DNA from: Syntrophaceae bacterium UBA4778
GTDB lineage: Bacteria > Desulfobacterota > Syntrophia > Syntrophales > UBA4778
NCBI GenBank assembly: GCA_002403175.1
Contig: DHHG01000041.1
Coordinates: forward strand, 1 to 6,307
Direction of reading: 5' to 3'
DNA length: 6,307 nucleotides
Numbering within the stretch: the stretch's first letter is position 1; each line of letters starts with the position of its first letter. The notes beneath the pieces are model-generated. The model did no database searches, was not told the origin of the DNA, and was given only the letters and a program-made list of their open reading frames with translations. The translations under genes and the position numbers were made by a program. Below, piece by piece: positions 1-6,094 of the stretch.

Positions 1-335
1 ACCCCGGCTTTGATTCCCAATTCCTTGATCTGATGGACAACCCTGTGGAGATGCCTTACTGCTTCTGCATGGACGGTAATTAAATCGCTCCCCGCCGCGG
101 CAAAAGAATCAATATGCCACTCCGGGTTTTCAATCATTAAATGGACGTCAAACGGGAGTTGCGATGCTTTGCGGATAGATTTGATGACGGGTGGACCGAT
201 GGTGATATTGGGCACAAATCGGCCATCCATGACATCTACGTGAATCCAGTCAGCTCCGGCTGATTCAACCTTTTTAATTTCTTCAGTTAGTTTGCCAAAG
301 TCCGCCGAGAGAATGGATGGTGCAATTTTTTTCAA
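1..335 (-). CDS. rpe: Ribulose-phosphate 3-epimerase, N-terminal part (runs off the left edge)
   Basis: Interconverts D-ribulose 5-phosphate and D-xylulose 5-phosphate in the pentose phosphate pathway, in the cytoplasm. The 111 visible codons match the start of the family's (beta/alpha)8 barrel: [12 protein letters not shown] at residues 2-13, [12 protein letters not shown] at 32-43, and DVHLMIENP at 63-71. His32, Asp34 and His65 are at the positions of metal ligands, and Asp34 is the expected catalytic residue. The family is usually about 215-225 residues, so about half is missing beyond position 1. The start must be TTG at 335-333: an in-frame TAG lies two codons upstream, no ATG precedes the conserved motif, and a GGAAAG-type ribosome site sits a few bases upstream. 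It begins 30 bp after the lipoprotein gene stop and is probably cotranscribed with it. Family identity is very secure. Confidence 0.95.
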   Translation of the reverse strand, partial: MKKIAPSILSADFGKLTEEIKKVESAGADWIHVDVMDGRFVPNITIGPPVIKSIRKASQLPFDVHLMIENPEWHIDSFAAAGSDLITVHAEAVRHLHRVVHQIKELGIKAG

Positions 336-365
336 GTTCTACTTCTTTCCAATAAAAATGAAATC

Positions 366-1112
366 CTATTTTGAAGGCTCTTCCAATTTCAAAATAAGAG
401 GGTATTCCTTGCCTGTTCCTAAATCCTTGACGCTCAAACGGATTTCCTTAGGTTTTTTGGACTCTCCCGGGAAAAATATGAACCCGTGGGCTATCTCCTT
501 TGGTTTTATACCGCGGTTCTCCAGGGTTCGGGTCTGCAGGTCCTCTCTGATTTGATGCCTGACTTCAGAATTATCCATTCCCTGAGCGCCGCCTATGAGG
601 ACGCCTCCTGCCGCTCCGGCAGCGGCTCCCCGCATGGCCGTCTCTCCGACACTTTGGCCTGACACAATGCCGATAGCAGCTCCGATAATGCCTCCAGCGA
701 TACCGCCGAGAGCTCCGTATTTAGCCCCTTTAGGGGCAACTTCTCCCAATTCCGTCTTTTTCTCTATCCTGTCGTAAGCCATCCGGGCATCAAGGATGGG
801 CCATAGATTGTTATCGGTATCTACAAGATAGGTCCGATCCGGGACGATTTCGATCGAATTCTGGCCTTGGTTATCAAAGACTACCTGAACCGGCTTTACT
901 CCTGAGCCCAGAATATCGAATCCAAAAGCCGTTTCCGCATCTTTCTTATCATAGGATTTGGCAGCAATCTGAGCTCCCGCAACATTCGTTACATTGGGAT
1001 ATCCTGCCGGCAACTTAAAAGGTACGACCTGTCTTTCATAGCGGGTACAGGAGATCGTAAAAAGGATCAGCAGGCAGCAACAAAAGATACTATAAAATTT
1101 TCTATGCACCAT
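366..1112 (-). CDS. Glycine-zipper lipoprotein of unknown function
   Basis: I do not recognise a named family. Residues 1-5 (MVHRK) form a basic n-region and residues 6-20 a hydrophobic stretch. FTISC then ends at Cys22, a plausible though not ideal lipobox, so the mature protein is probably lipid-anchored in the envelope. Three further cysteines (11-13) lie inside the signal segment. Residues about 25-125 are mixed polar sequence. Residues about 129-178 are a long Gly/Ala-rich stretch with GxxxG spacing (for example GALGGIAGGIIGAAIG), typical of glycine-zipper domains that insert in or associate with membranes. A charged C-terminal domain (about 180-248) follows. The ATG has an AAAGGG/AGGA purine tract just upstream. 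It is the first gene of a probable two-gene unit with rpe and is divergent from waaA. Envelope location is inferred from the signal; function is unknown. Confidence 0.85.
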   Translation of the reverse strand: MVHRKFYSIFCCCLLILFTISCTRYERQVVPFKLPAGYPNVTNVAGAQIAAKSYDKKDAETAFGFDILGSGVKPVQVVFDNQGQNSIEIVPDRTYLVDTDNNLWPILDARMAYDRIEKKTELGEVAPKGAKYGALGGIAGGIIGAAIGIVSGQSVGETAMRGAAAGAAGGVLIGGAQGMDNSEVRHQIREDLQTRTLENRGIKPKEIAHGFIFFPGESKKPKEIRLSVKDLGTGKEYPLILKLEEPSK

Positions 1113-1195
1113 GTTCCTAACCCTTTCTTTAAGAGAATTCGTTTCCGAGCTTAAAATCTGATTGGGGCATTTCCCAAGGCACTAATAATATTATA

Positions 1196-1224
1196 ATCCT
1201 ATATGACCACTGGTAGCCTGTCAA
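1196..1224 (-). promoter_or_regulatory. Sigma70-like promoter for the lipoprotein/rpe unit
   Basis: On the minus strand a perfect TTGACA (1224-1219) is followed after exactly 17 bp by TAGGAT (1201-1196), four of six bases of the TATAAT consensus. Transcription would begin near 1189, leaving an untranslated leader of about 76 bases before the ATG at 1112. That leader contains a small stem (TTGGG/CCCAA, 1162-1166 with 1173-1177) with no T-run. The position and direction fit the lipoprotein gene. No experimental support is available. Confidence 0.6.
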
Positions 1225-1262
1225 TTATTTAATGAATTCCAATAAGGGCAGGCAAAAGAAAC

Positions 1263-1291
1263 TTGACACAATCGCTTCGCCCTCATATCCT
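1263..1291 (+). promoter_or_regulatory. waaA: Sigma70-like promoter for waaA
   Basis: A perfect TTGACA (1263-1268), a 17-bp spacer and TATCCT (1286-1291, four of six consensus bases) lie just upstream of waaA. The start site would be near 1298, giving a leader of only about 24 bases before the ATG at 1322. It is back-to-back with the lipoprotein promoter; the two -35 boxes are 38 bp apart, so a regulator bound between them could affect both. Confidence 0.6.
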
Positions 1292-1321
1292 CACGAAAAT
1301 TAAAGTTAGTCGGAATTATCC

Positions 1322-2638
1322 ATGTTTATCATTTACAATCTTCTGCTGATATTGAGTTTGCTATTCCTCATTCCCTTTTACGGATTCAAGATAGCAGTAA
1401 GGGGTAAATACAGAAAAAGCATAGGTCCCAAGCTGGGGATCGTGCCCCGCGGGACATTCGATAAGATGAAGGGGTCTCCGAGAATATGGGTCCATGCGGT
1501 TTCCGTGGGTGAAGTGACGGCAGCGGCTCCGATATTAAAGGCCCTTCGTGAACGGTTGCCGAATGCTTGCATCATTTTATCTACGAGCACGGAAACCGGA
1601 CAGGAGATGGCGCAAAAAATAGCTTCCGGAGTGACTGCTTTCCTATATTTCCCGCTCGATTTTCCGTTCGTAATAAAAAAGATGCTAAAAAATACCCGTC
1701 CTGACGTTTTCGTGGCCGTCGAAACCGAGATATGGCCGAACTTCATACGAATAGCTAAAACTTGTGGCACGGATATCCTCCTTGTGAACGGCAGGATTTC
1801 TCCAAGGTCATTCAAGGGATATTCCCGGACCAAGATCTTTTGGAAGAGAGTTTTGGAGATGATTACGAAAATTGGAACAATCTCCAATATTGATGCCCAG
1901 CGTCTGGAATGGATCGGAGTGCCTCCGATGAAAATGGAGATCATGGGAAATGCTAAGTTCGATGGGCTCGCGGCTCGGGTTAATGTTCAACTAAAGGAGG
2001 AGATATCCGCAAAATTGCAGATACCCGAGGGATCCCATGTATTGGTGGCAGGCAGTACACATGAAGGTGAAGAAAAAATAATGCTCGAGGTCTATACGAA
2101 ACTCCTCAAATCACATCCGGATTTTCTGTTTATTTTAATCCCCCGCCATATTGAAAGGGGAGAGTCTGTTACCCAGATGGTGGTTGATGCAGGATTTCCG
2201 GATTGTATCCGGATGAGTGAGATCCTGGCCGGAAAAAGCAGAACATTCGAGCGGGTCATTATAATCGATGTGATCGGCGAGCTCTTTAAAGTATATAGCC
2301 TGGCAACCTTTGTCTTTTGCGGAGGGAGCCTTGTTCCGCGTGGAGGTCAGAATATCCTGGAGCCCGCAGCCTGGGGAAAAATCGTATTCTATGGTCCATT
2401 CATGGATGATTTTCAAAATGAAAAAGCTCTATTGGAAGAGGCCGGATCAGGCATTCCGATCAGGAACGGAGAGGAACTTTTGGCTGAAATAATGAATTTG
2501 CTGGATCATTCTCAATTGCAATTTAAAAAAGGCGAGGCGGGAAGAGAAGCAGTCGCAATGAACAAAGGAGCCTCGGAGAGATATGCTGATATGATTGTTA
2601 AAACCCTTGCAGGAAAAGCAAATAACTCCATTCAATAA
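1322..2638 (+). CDS. waaA: 3-deoxy-D-manno-octulosonic acid (Kdo) transferase
   Basis: Transfers Kdo from CMP-Kdo to the lipid A precursor at the inner membrane, the first core step of lipopolysaccharide synthesis (GT30 family, GT-B fold). Residues about 3-20 form a single hydrophobic N-terminal membrane anchor. WVHAVSVGEVTAA (57-69) contains the conserved Glu64 at the position of the catalytic base. VETEIWPN (133-140) is the second family signature. The C-terminal domain has AGSTHEGE (243-250), IPRHIERG (273-280) and GGSLVPRGGQNILEPA (334-349), the CMP-Kdo binding region. At 438 residues it is full length. The ribosome site is weak (CGGA about 8 bases upstream). It has its own promoter and stands alone: no lpxK or other lipid A gene is adjacent. 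Whether it adds one or more Kdo residues cannot be read from sequence. Confidence 0.96.
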   Translation: MFIIYNLLLILSLLFLIPFYGFKIAVRGKYRKSIGPKLGIVPRGTFDKMKGSPRIWVHAVSVGEVTAAAPILKALRERLPNACIILSTSTETGQEMAQKIASGVTAFLYFPLDFPFVIKKMLKNTRPDVFVAVETEIWPNFIRIAKTCGTDILLVNGRISPRSFKGYSRTKIFWKRVLEMITKIGTISNIDAQRLEWIGVPPMKMEIMGNAKFDGLAARVNVQLKEEISAKLQIPEGSHVLVAGSTHEGEEKIMLEVYTKLLKSHPDFLFILIPRHIERGESVTQMVVDAGFPDCIRMSEILAGKSRTFERVIIIDVIGELFKVYSLATFVFCGGSLVPRGGQNILEPAAWGKIVFYGPFMDDFQNEKALLEEAGSGIPIRNGEELLAEIMNLLDHSQLQFKKGEAGREAVAMNKGASERYADMIVKTLAGKANNSIQ

Positions 2639-2820
2639 CGTTCTTATGCCTGAATAGATGGTGCGCTGCAGTGACAAAGAGACGGGTAACGAGTAACAAG
2701 CGGGAAAGAGTCGGCTCCTGCTGCAGGGGTGCGGGGATTTGACTTAAACCAATTTGGAAGTTAGTCAGAAGATGGTGGCCGGATCTCCTCTGTCCAGGTT
2801 TGCTATGAAAGGCTTCCTGA
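2639..2820. other. Convergent intergenic region, no clear terminator
   Basis: This gap separates the 3' ends of waaA and porB, which face each other. I looked on both strands for a stem followed by a T-run and found none that is convincing. The best candidate near the waaA stop is an ATTCA/TGAAT stem of 5 bp with a 16-base loop and no T-run. Two CTGCAG palindromes and a degenerate 7-bp periodicity (2671-2698) are the only visible structure. Confidence 0.5.
2671..2698 (+). repeat. Degenerate tandem 7-bp repeat (about four units)
   Basis: Successive heptamers GTGACAA, AGAGACG, GGTAACG and AGTAACA share a loose R-G-T-A-A-C-R pattern in register. The array is short and imperfect, lies in noncoding sequence between convergent genes, and has no assigned role. 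It could be chance. Confidence 0.3.
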
Positions 2821-3729
2821 TTAATTCCTGCTTTTTTTGTTTCTCCTCACGTACTCGTCCCATTTCGTGTCTACCCAGGACTGGAGTTGATTGAGCTGTT
2901 CGATGCTCATCTTTTGAAATCGCCCCTGTTTTTCAATGTACTTGATCATGGGGAGCCGGGTTCCCTTTTCCGCAATCGTTTTGCTACGGTCGGTGAATCG
3001 GAACTTGCCGTTTTCGATTTCGTAGAGGGGGGACATCCCGGTCTCGACCGCCGCACGGCCGATCTTGACTGTATCCTTCGGGGCGTATCCCCAGCCGGGA
3101 GGGCACGGCGTTAAAACCTGGATATAGCGGGTTCCTTTGATTTTCTTGGCCTTGACGAACTTGTCGTAAAGATCGATCGGATAGGAGGGGGATACCGTAG
3201 CGATATACGCAATGTCGTGCGCTTCCATGATCCGGGGGATATCCTTCTTGTGCTGCTGTTTCAGTAGAATGGGGGTGGTCGTAGTCATGGCCCCGTATGG
3301 GGTTGCCCCCGAACGCTGGGTTCCCGTGTTCATGTATGCTTCGTTATCGTAACAGACGTAAATAAAATCGGTTCCCCTTTCTGCGGCGGCGCTCAGCGAC
3401 TGAAGTCCGATATCGTGCGTTCCCCCGTCGCCCGCGACAGCAACGACCGTTATGTCCTGTTTGTTCAGGGTCTGCAAGGCCGCGAGGACGCCCGAAGCGG
3501 ACGCTGCGGAACCGGCGAAGGCGCTGTTGAGGCAGGGAATCATAACCGAGGTCGTCGGATACAGGCCGTGCAGAACGCATAGGCAGCTTGGGGGGACGAT
3601 TACGATCGTATTTTCCCGCAAGGCTTTCAGGATATAGCGGTAAGCAAGAGACAATCCGCATCCCGAACATGCCCTGGTTCCGGGCAGGATAAATTCTTTC
3701 TGGTTGAGTTTAAACAAATTTTCCGGCAT
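2821..3729 (-). CDS. porB: 2-oxoacid:ferredoxin oxidoreductase, beta (thiamine-diphosphate-binding) subunit
   Basis: Catalytic half of the enzyme that binds thiamine diphosphate and the proximal [4Fe-4S] cluster. The cluster ligands are expected to be Cys21 and Cys24 (TRACSGCG), Cys49 (PPSC) and Cys209 (LTPCPPGWG), the pattern of PorB and of domain VI of one-chain pyruvate:ferredoxin oxidoreductases. The cofactor/Mg motif runs from GDGG (100-103) to YDNEAYMNTG (127-136), followed by QRSGATPYGA and a TTTTP stretch typical of pyruvate and branched-chain 2-oxoacid enzymes. At 302 residues it is close to the usual 310-330. AAAGG lies about 7 bases before the ATG. It is the last gene of the operon, 40 bp after porA. 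VorB-type (2-oxoisovalerate) beta subunits share these motifs, so the substrate is unresolved. Confidence 0.93.
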   Translation of the reverse strand: MPENLFKLNQKEFILPGTRACSGCGLSLAYRYILKALRENTIVIVPPSCLCVLHGLYPTTSVMIPCLNSAFAGSAASASGVLAALQTLNKQDITVVAVAGDGGTHDIGLQSLSAAAERGTDFIYVCYDNEAYMNTGTQRSGATPYGAMTTTTPILLKQQHKKDIPRIMEAHDIAYIATVSPSYPIDLYDKFVKAKKIKGTRYIQVLTPCPPGWGYAPKDTVKIGRAAVETGMSPLYEIENGKFRFTDRSKTIAEKGTRLPMIKYIEKQGRFQKMSIEQLNQLQSWVDTKWDEYVRRNKKSRN

Positions 3730-3769
3730 GAAACACCTTTCCGCCTAGAGTCGTTTATGTAAATTGATG

Positions 3770-4981
3770 CTATCCTTCCGTGTCGCAATTGAGCCACAGC
3801 GAAGGCTTTTCCCGGCGGCCTGCAGCCAGATCGCTATAGGCGTTCTTGGCCGTCTCGACAAGCTCGCCCACCTTGACGTCCCGTCCGCCGATCCCAAGAA
3901 TGATATCGTACATCGGGATATCGATTCCTGATCCGTAAAGGGCGGCCTTGATTTCGGAGCAAAGGCCCCCTTCGTACCCGTAGCTCACGCTTTTCTGCAG
4001 GACGACTGCGGCCCTGGTTTTCTTAAAGGCTTTGCGTATCTCGTATTTCGGAAAGGGGCGGTAAGAGCGGATTCCGATCACCCCCGCCCGGATACCCTCT
4101 GAACGCAGAGTGTCGGCGGCTACCGTGGCTTCGCAGGCGATCGATCCCATCCCCGTAAGGACGATCTCCGCGTCATCCGTTTTGTATTCCCAGAGCATGC
4201 CACCGTGATCGCGACCGAACAGTTGCGCAAATTCCTTACCTATGGCATGGATCCGGTCACTTGCGTCTTCGATGGCCTTGTGCAGCTTATATCGTTTCTC
4301 CATATAGCCGTCACAGAGGACGCCCTCGGCATTTTCGCGCCGCCATGGGAAGGTGACCGGGTTGAAGTCCTTGGGGTCTTCGGGAGAAAGGACTGCATAA
4401 GGCTTATATGGAGGGAGAAAAGCTTTCACAGTTGCCGCATCGGGTATCTCCACAGGCATCATGGTATGGGACAGGACGAATCCATCATAGCAAACCATGA
4501 CAGGGACATAGACCGCCTCCGCCAGTTTATAGGCCTGGATCACTGTATCAATGATCTCCTGATTATTGCGGCAATAAAGTTGAATCCACCCAGTGTCTCT
4601 TTGCGAAAAAGAGTCCTGCTGATCGTTAAAGATGCTCCAGGGGGCGGCCACCCCGCGGTTCACACAGCACATCACGATCGGAAGCCTCGACCCTGCCGCC
4701 CAGTGAAGTTGCTCGTGCATATAAAGGAGTCCGTTGGCGGACGACGCAGTGAAGGCCCGGGCACCCGTTGTTGACGCGGCGATGCAGACCGTCATGGCGG
4801 AATGCTCGCTTTCGACGCCCACGTATTCGGCCTTCAATTCTCCGCTTTCGATATACTTGGAGAGCATTTCGGACAGGCTTGTCTGGGGCGTGATCGGGTA
4901 AGCTGCTACGACCTGCACGTCGCAAAGCATGGCCCCGATGGCAGCGGCTGTGTTTCCGGTTATGATCTGAATGTTGGCCAT
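3770..4981 (-). CDS. porA: 2-oxoacid:ferredoxin oxidoreductase, alpha subunit
   Basis: Pairs with PorB to form the active site and the dimer interface. The first domain has TGNTAAAIGA (8-17) and the hallmark YPITPQT (28-34), whose Thr31 corresponds to the substrate-contacting threonine of pyruvate:ferredoxin oxidoreductase. VESEHSAM (56-63) carries the glutamate that activates thiamine diphosphate. NRGVAAPWSIFNDQQD (108-123) contains Arg109, a likely counterpart of the carboxylate-binding arginine. The C-terminal transketolase-like domain has the TGMGS and YGYEGG segments. The start at 4981 is chosen over an in-frame ATG at 5056: translation from 4981 begins MANIQIITGN as in homologues, AGGAG lies 8 bases upstream, and the longer form would overlap porD with non-homologous sequence. 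Length is 403 residues, normal for PorA. It begins 2 bp after the porD stop, implying translational coupling. Confidence 0.94.
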   Translation of the reverse strand: MANIQIITGNTAAAIGAMLCDVQVVAAYPITPQTSLSEMLSKYIESGELKAEYVGVESEHSAMTVCIAASTTGARAFTASSANGLLYMHEQLHWAAGSRLPIVMCCVNRGVAAPWSIFNDQQDSFSQRDTGWIQLYCRNNQEIIDTVIQAYKLAEAVYVPVMVCYDGFVLSHTMMPVEIPDAATVKAFLPPYKPYAVLSPEDPKDFNPVTFPWRRENAEGVLCDGYMEKRYKLHKAIEDASDRIHAIGKEFAQLFGRDHGGMLWEYKTDDAEIVLTGMGSIACEATVAADTLRSEGIRAGVIGIRSYRPFPKYEIRKAFKKTRAAVVLQKSVSYGYEGGLCSEIKAALYGSGIDIPMYDIILGIGGRDVKVGELVETAKNAYSDLAAGRREKPSLWLNCDTEG

Positions 4982-4983
4982 GG

Positions 4984-5280
4984 TTACTTCTCCTCTCTCA
5001 CCATGTCGATTGCCTTGGGAGGGCACTCTTCCGCGCAGATGCCGCATCCTTTGCAATAATCCAGGTCAATCTCAACCGGTATGCCTGCCTTGACGATCCC
5101 TTCGGGGCAATAGAGCCAGCAGAGGTAACAGGCTTTCTTCTTTTTTACGGAGGGGATGCACTTGGAATGATCGATAACCGGCCGCAAGCTTCTCCAATCG
5201 CCGGTTTTCCCGGCCTCTCCGATGGCAGGGCTGCAAACACCCGCTATATTTGGATCTTTTTTATTCATGTGTTCAACCAT
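4984..5280 (-). CDS. porD: 2-oxoacid:ferredoxin oxidoreductase, delta (2x[4Fe-4S] ferredoxin) subunit
   Basis: Small bacterial-type ferredoxin subunit that carries electrons from the catalytic core to external ferredoxin. Numbered from the ATG at 5280 (98 residues), GKTGDWRSLRPVID is the usual PorD lead-in. The second cluster motif is canonical: Cys76, Cys79, Cys82 and Cys86 (CKGCGICAEECP). The first is not: Cys41 is separated from Cys51 by nine residues rather than two, then Cys54 and Cys58-Pro follow normally. The insert includes a run of four lysines. The start is uncertain. ATG 5280 overlaps the end of porG by 8 bp, and ATG 5268 (94 residues) begins 4 bp after the porG stop; neither has a strong ribosome site, so translation is probably coupled to porG. 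A still longer frame from 5352 lies within porG and is unlikely. Confidence 0.9.
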   Translation of the reverse strand: MVEHMNKKDPNIAGVCSPAIGEAGKTGDWRSLRPVIDHSKCIPSVKKKKACYLCWLYCPEGIVKAGIPVEIDLDYCKGCGICAEECPPKAIDMVREEK

Positions 5281-5863
5281 TCGTAATTTTTTTAAGCCTG
5301 GGCTTTGCCCGTTGAATACGCGTCTCCTCATAAGCGGCTTTGACGGCAGCAAAGTTCTTGAAAACGGCCTCCTTGTGAAGCTTCCCTTGCAGGGCCCGCT
5401 CTATATTGTCGAGAGAGACCATTTCGGTTGCCTTGACGAGGGTTCCAAGCGGAGGCGTGTTGATCACCGGGGCACCCTCCTTATATAGATGATGTTTTAT
5501 GGCAATACTGACCGCATCGACCGTTGCGATATCCGAACCCGGAAAATCGAAATGGTCGGGCGTGAGCTGCGTATTGATGATAATCAGGGCGCCAGGCCTT
5601 GCTTGTCCCATAATGTTGACGACCTTCAGGATGCTTTCGTCGAGGATGGCCACGATGTCGGCCCTATCAATCTGCGAAAATATCCTGATCGGCTCCTTGG
5701 AAACCCGCGTGGAAGCTGTCAGCGGTGCGCCCCGCCGTTCAGGGCCGAAGGTAGGCGCCGAAGTAACGCCTTTGAAACCTTCCAGGTATGCCGCCTCTGC
5801 CAGAATCTGGGCCGCGACTACTACGCCCTGCCCGCCTCTGCCATGCCAAATAATTTCATACAT
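5273..5863 (-). CDS. porG: 2-oxoacid:ferredoxin oxidoreductase, gamma subunit
   Basis: First gene of the operon. It encodes the gamma subunit (domain III of one-chain pyruvate:ferredoxin oxidoreductases), which caps the alpha/beta core and contributes to CoA binding. WHGRGGQGVV (6-15) and TFGPERRGAP (38-47) are the two family signatures, and INTPPLG lies further on. Length is 196 residues, as expected for PorG. The ATG at 5863 is chosen because the protein then begins MYEIIWHGRGGQG and AGGGA sits 7 bases upstream. The in-frame ATG at 5905 lies inside the terminator stem and has no ribosome site. Expression is probably governed by the attenuator immediately upstream. In Pyrococcus one gamma subunit serves two oxidoreductases; only one set is visible here. 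Confidence 0.94.
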   Translation of the reverse strand: MYEIIWHGRGGQGVVVAAQILAEAAYLEGFKGVTSAPTFGPERRGAPLTASTRVSKEPIRIFSQIDRADIVAILDESILKVVNIMGQARPGALIIINTQLTPDHFDFPGSDIATVDAVSIAIKHHLYKEGAPVINTPPLGTLVKATEMVSLDNIERALQGKLHKEAVFKNFAAVKAAYEETRIQRAKPRLKKITNG

Positions 5864-5892
5864 TATTTTTTCCCTATAATTGGTTATCCCCC

Positions 5893-5928
5893 AAAAAAAA
5901 GCCATGGAGTTTTTATTTCACCCATGGC
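5893..5928 (-). terminator. Intrinsic terminator in the por leader (attenuator terminator)
   Basis: On the minus strand GCCATGG (5928-5922) pairs with CCATGGC (5907-5901) over 7 bp, plus one possible G-U pair (5921 with 5908). An A-rich loop of about 12-14 bases separates the arms, and eight T residues (5900-5893) follow at once. This is a textbook Rho-independent form. It ends 29 bp before the porG ATG and lies downstream of the probable operon promoter, so it would act on the operon's own leader transcript. An upstream gene's terminator is the alternative reading. Confidence 0.75.
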
Positions 5929-5977
5929 CTTCAGGAATTTAAATCTGCTTTCAGCTATTTCCTAAAAACGACGGGTG
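5919..5977 (-). promoter_or_regulatory. Candidate antiterminator pairing in the por leader
   Basis: CACCCGT (5977-5971), which includes most of the 3' arm of the upstream hairpin, can pair with ATGGGTG (5925-5919), which includes four bases of the terminator's 5' arm. In RNA this is 7 pairs: six Watson-Crick and one G-U. The pairing cannot coexist with either the upstream hairpin or the terminator stem, which is the three-way exclusivity expected of transcription attenuation. It is found by eye; folding energy was not computed. Confidence 0.5.
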
Positions 5978-6065
5978 CTGTCCTGGCACCCAAAAGAAGA
6001 GCGAGCAGCAATAAGCTACGCAACAAAGATAAATTCAGATAATCGTTTTGAACGCCGGAAGTCAT
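5955..6065 (-). CDS. Leucine-rich 36-residue leader peptide (candidate attenuation peptide)
   Basis: A short open frame in the leader of the por operon. It starts about 23 bases after the predicted transcription start, with GAGG 11 bases before its ATG (a rather long spacing). Eleven of its 36 residues are leucine, at positions 10, 12, 14, 15, 18-21 and 23-25; residues 18-25 read LLLLALLL. Six different codons are used between them except CTA (TTA, TTG, CTG, CTC, CTT). The frame ends in TAG 26 bases before the terminator stem, and its codons 26-31 overlap the first hairpin. The size, position and codon run are those of amino-acid leader peptides such as leuL. A small membrane peptide or a chance frame are the alternatives. 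Function is inferred only from architecture. Confidence 0.5.
   Translation of the reverse strand: MTSGVQNDYLNLSLLRSLLLLALLLGARTAPVVFRK
5973..5991 (-). promoter_or_regulatory. Leader hairpin (protector/pause stem) upstream of the por terminator
   Basis: GGGTGC (5991-5986) and GCACCC (5978-5973) form a 6-bp GC-rich perfect stem around a 7-base loop, with a further possible U-G pair outside. It begins at the last leucine codon of the leader peptide's run (codon 25, 5993-5991). Formation would sequester the antiterminator strand and so favour termination. A T5 tract follows four bases after the stem, so it might itself be a weak terminator. Confidence 0.5.
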
Positions 6066-6094
6066 TTCAGGAAAAACCTCAATGAATTTCGTGT

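Noticed and set aside
1190..1195. Perfect TATAAT on the minus strand near the lipoprotein promoter
   Set aside because: It lies 23 bp from the TTGACA box, too far for a standard spacer; TAGGAT at 17 bp is a better fit, and the region is a simple AT-rich near-palindrome.
1378..1944. 188-codon minus-strand open frame opposite waaA
   Set aside because: Antisense shadow of waaA, with no ribosome site or recognisable domain.
4205..4774. 189-codon plus-strand open frame opposite porA
   Set aside because: It is antisense to a strongly supported gene, has no family motifs, and arises from the codon composition of porA.
4982..5056. Longer porA start at ATG 5056
   Set aside because: It would translate the second cluster motif region of porD in another frame; ATG 4981 has AGGAG upstream and gives the family-typical N-terminus.
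5864..5905. Longer porG start at ATG 5905
   Set aside because: It lies inside the terminator stem, has no ribosome site, and adds 14 residues (MAFFWG...) before the conserved MYEIIWHGRGGQG start.
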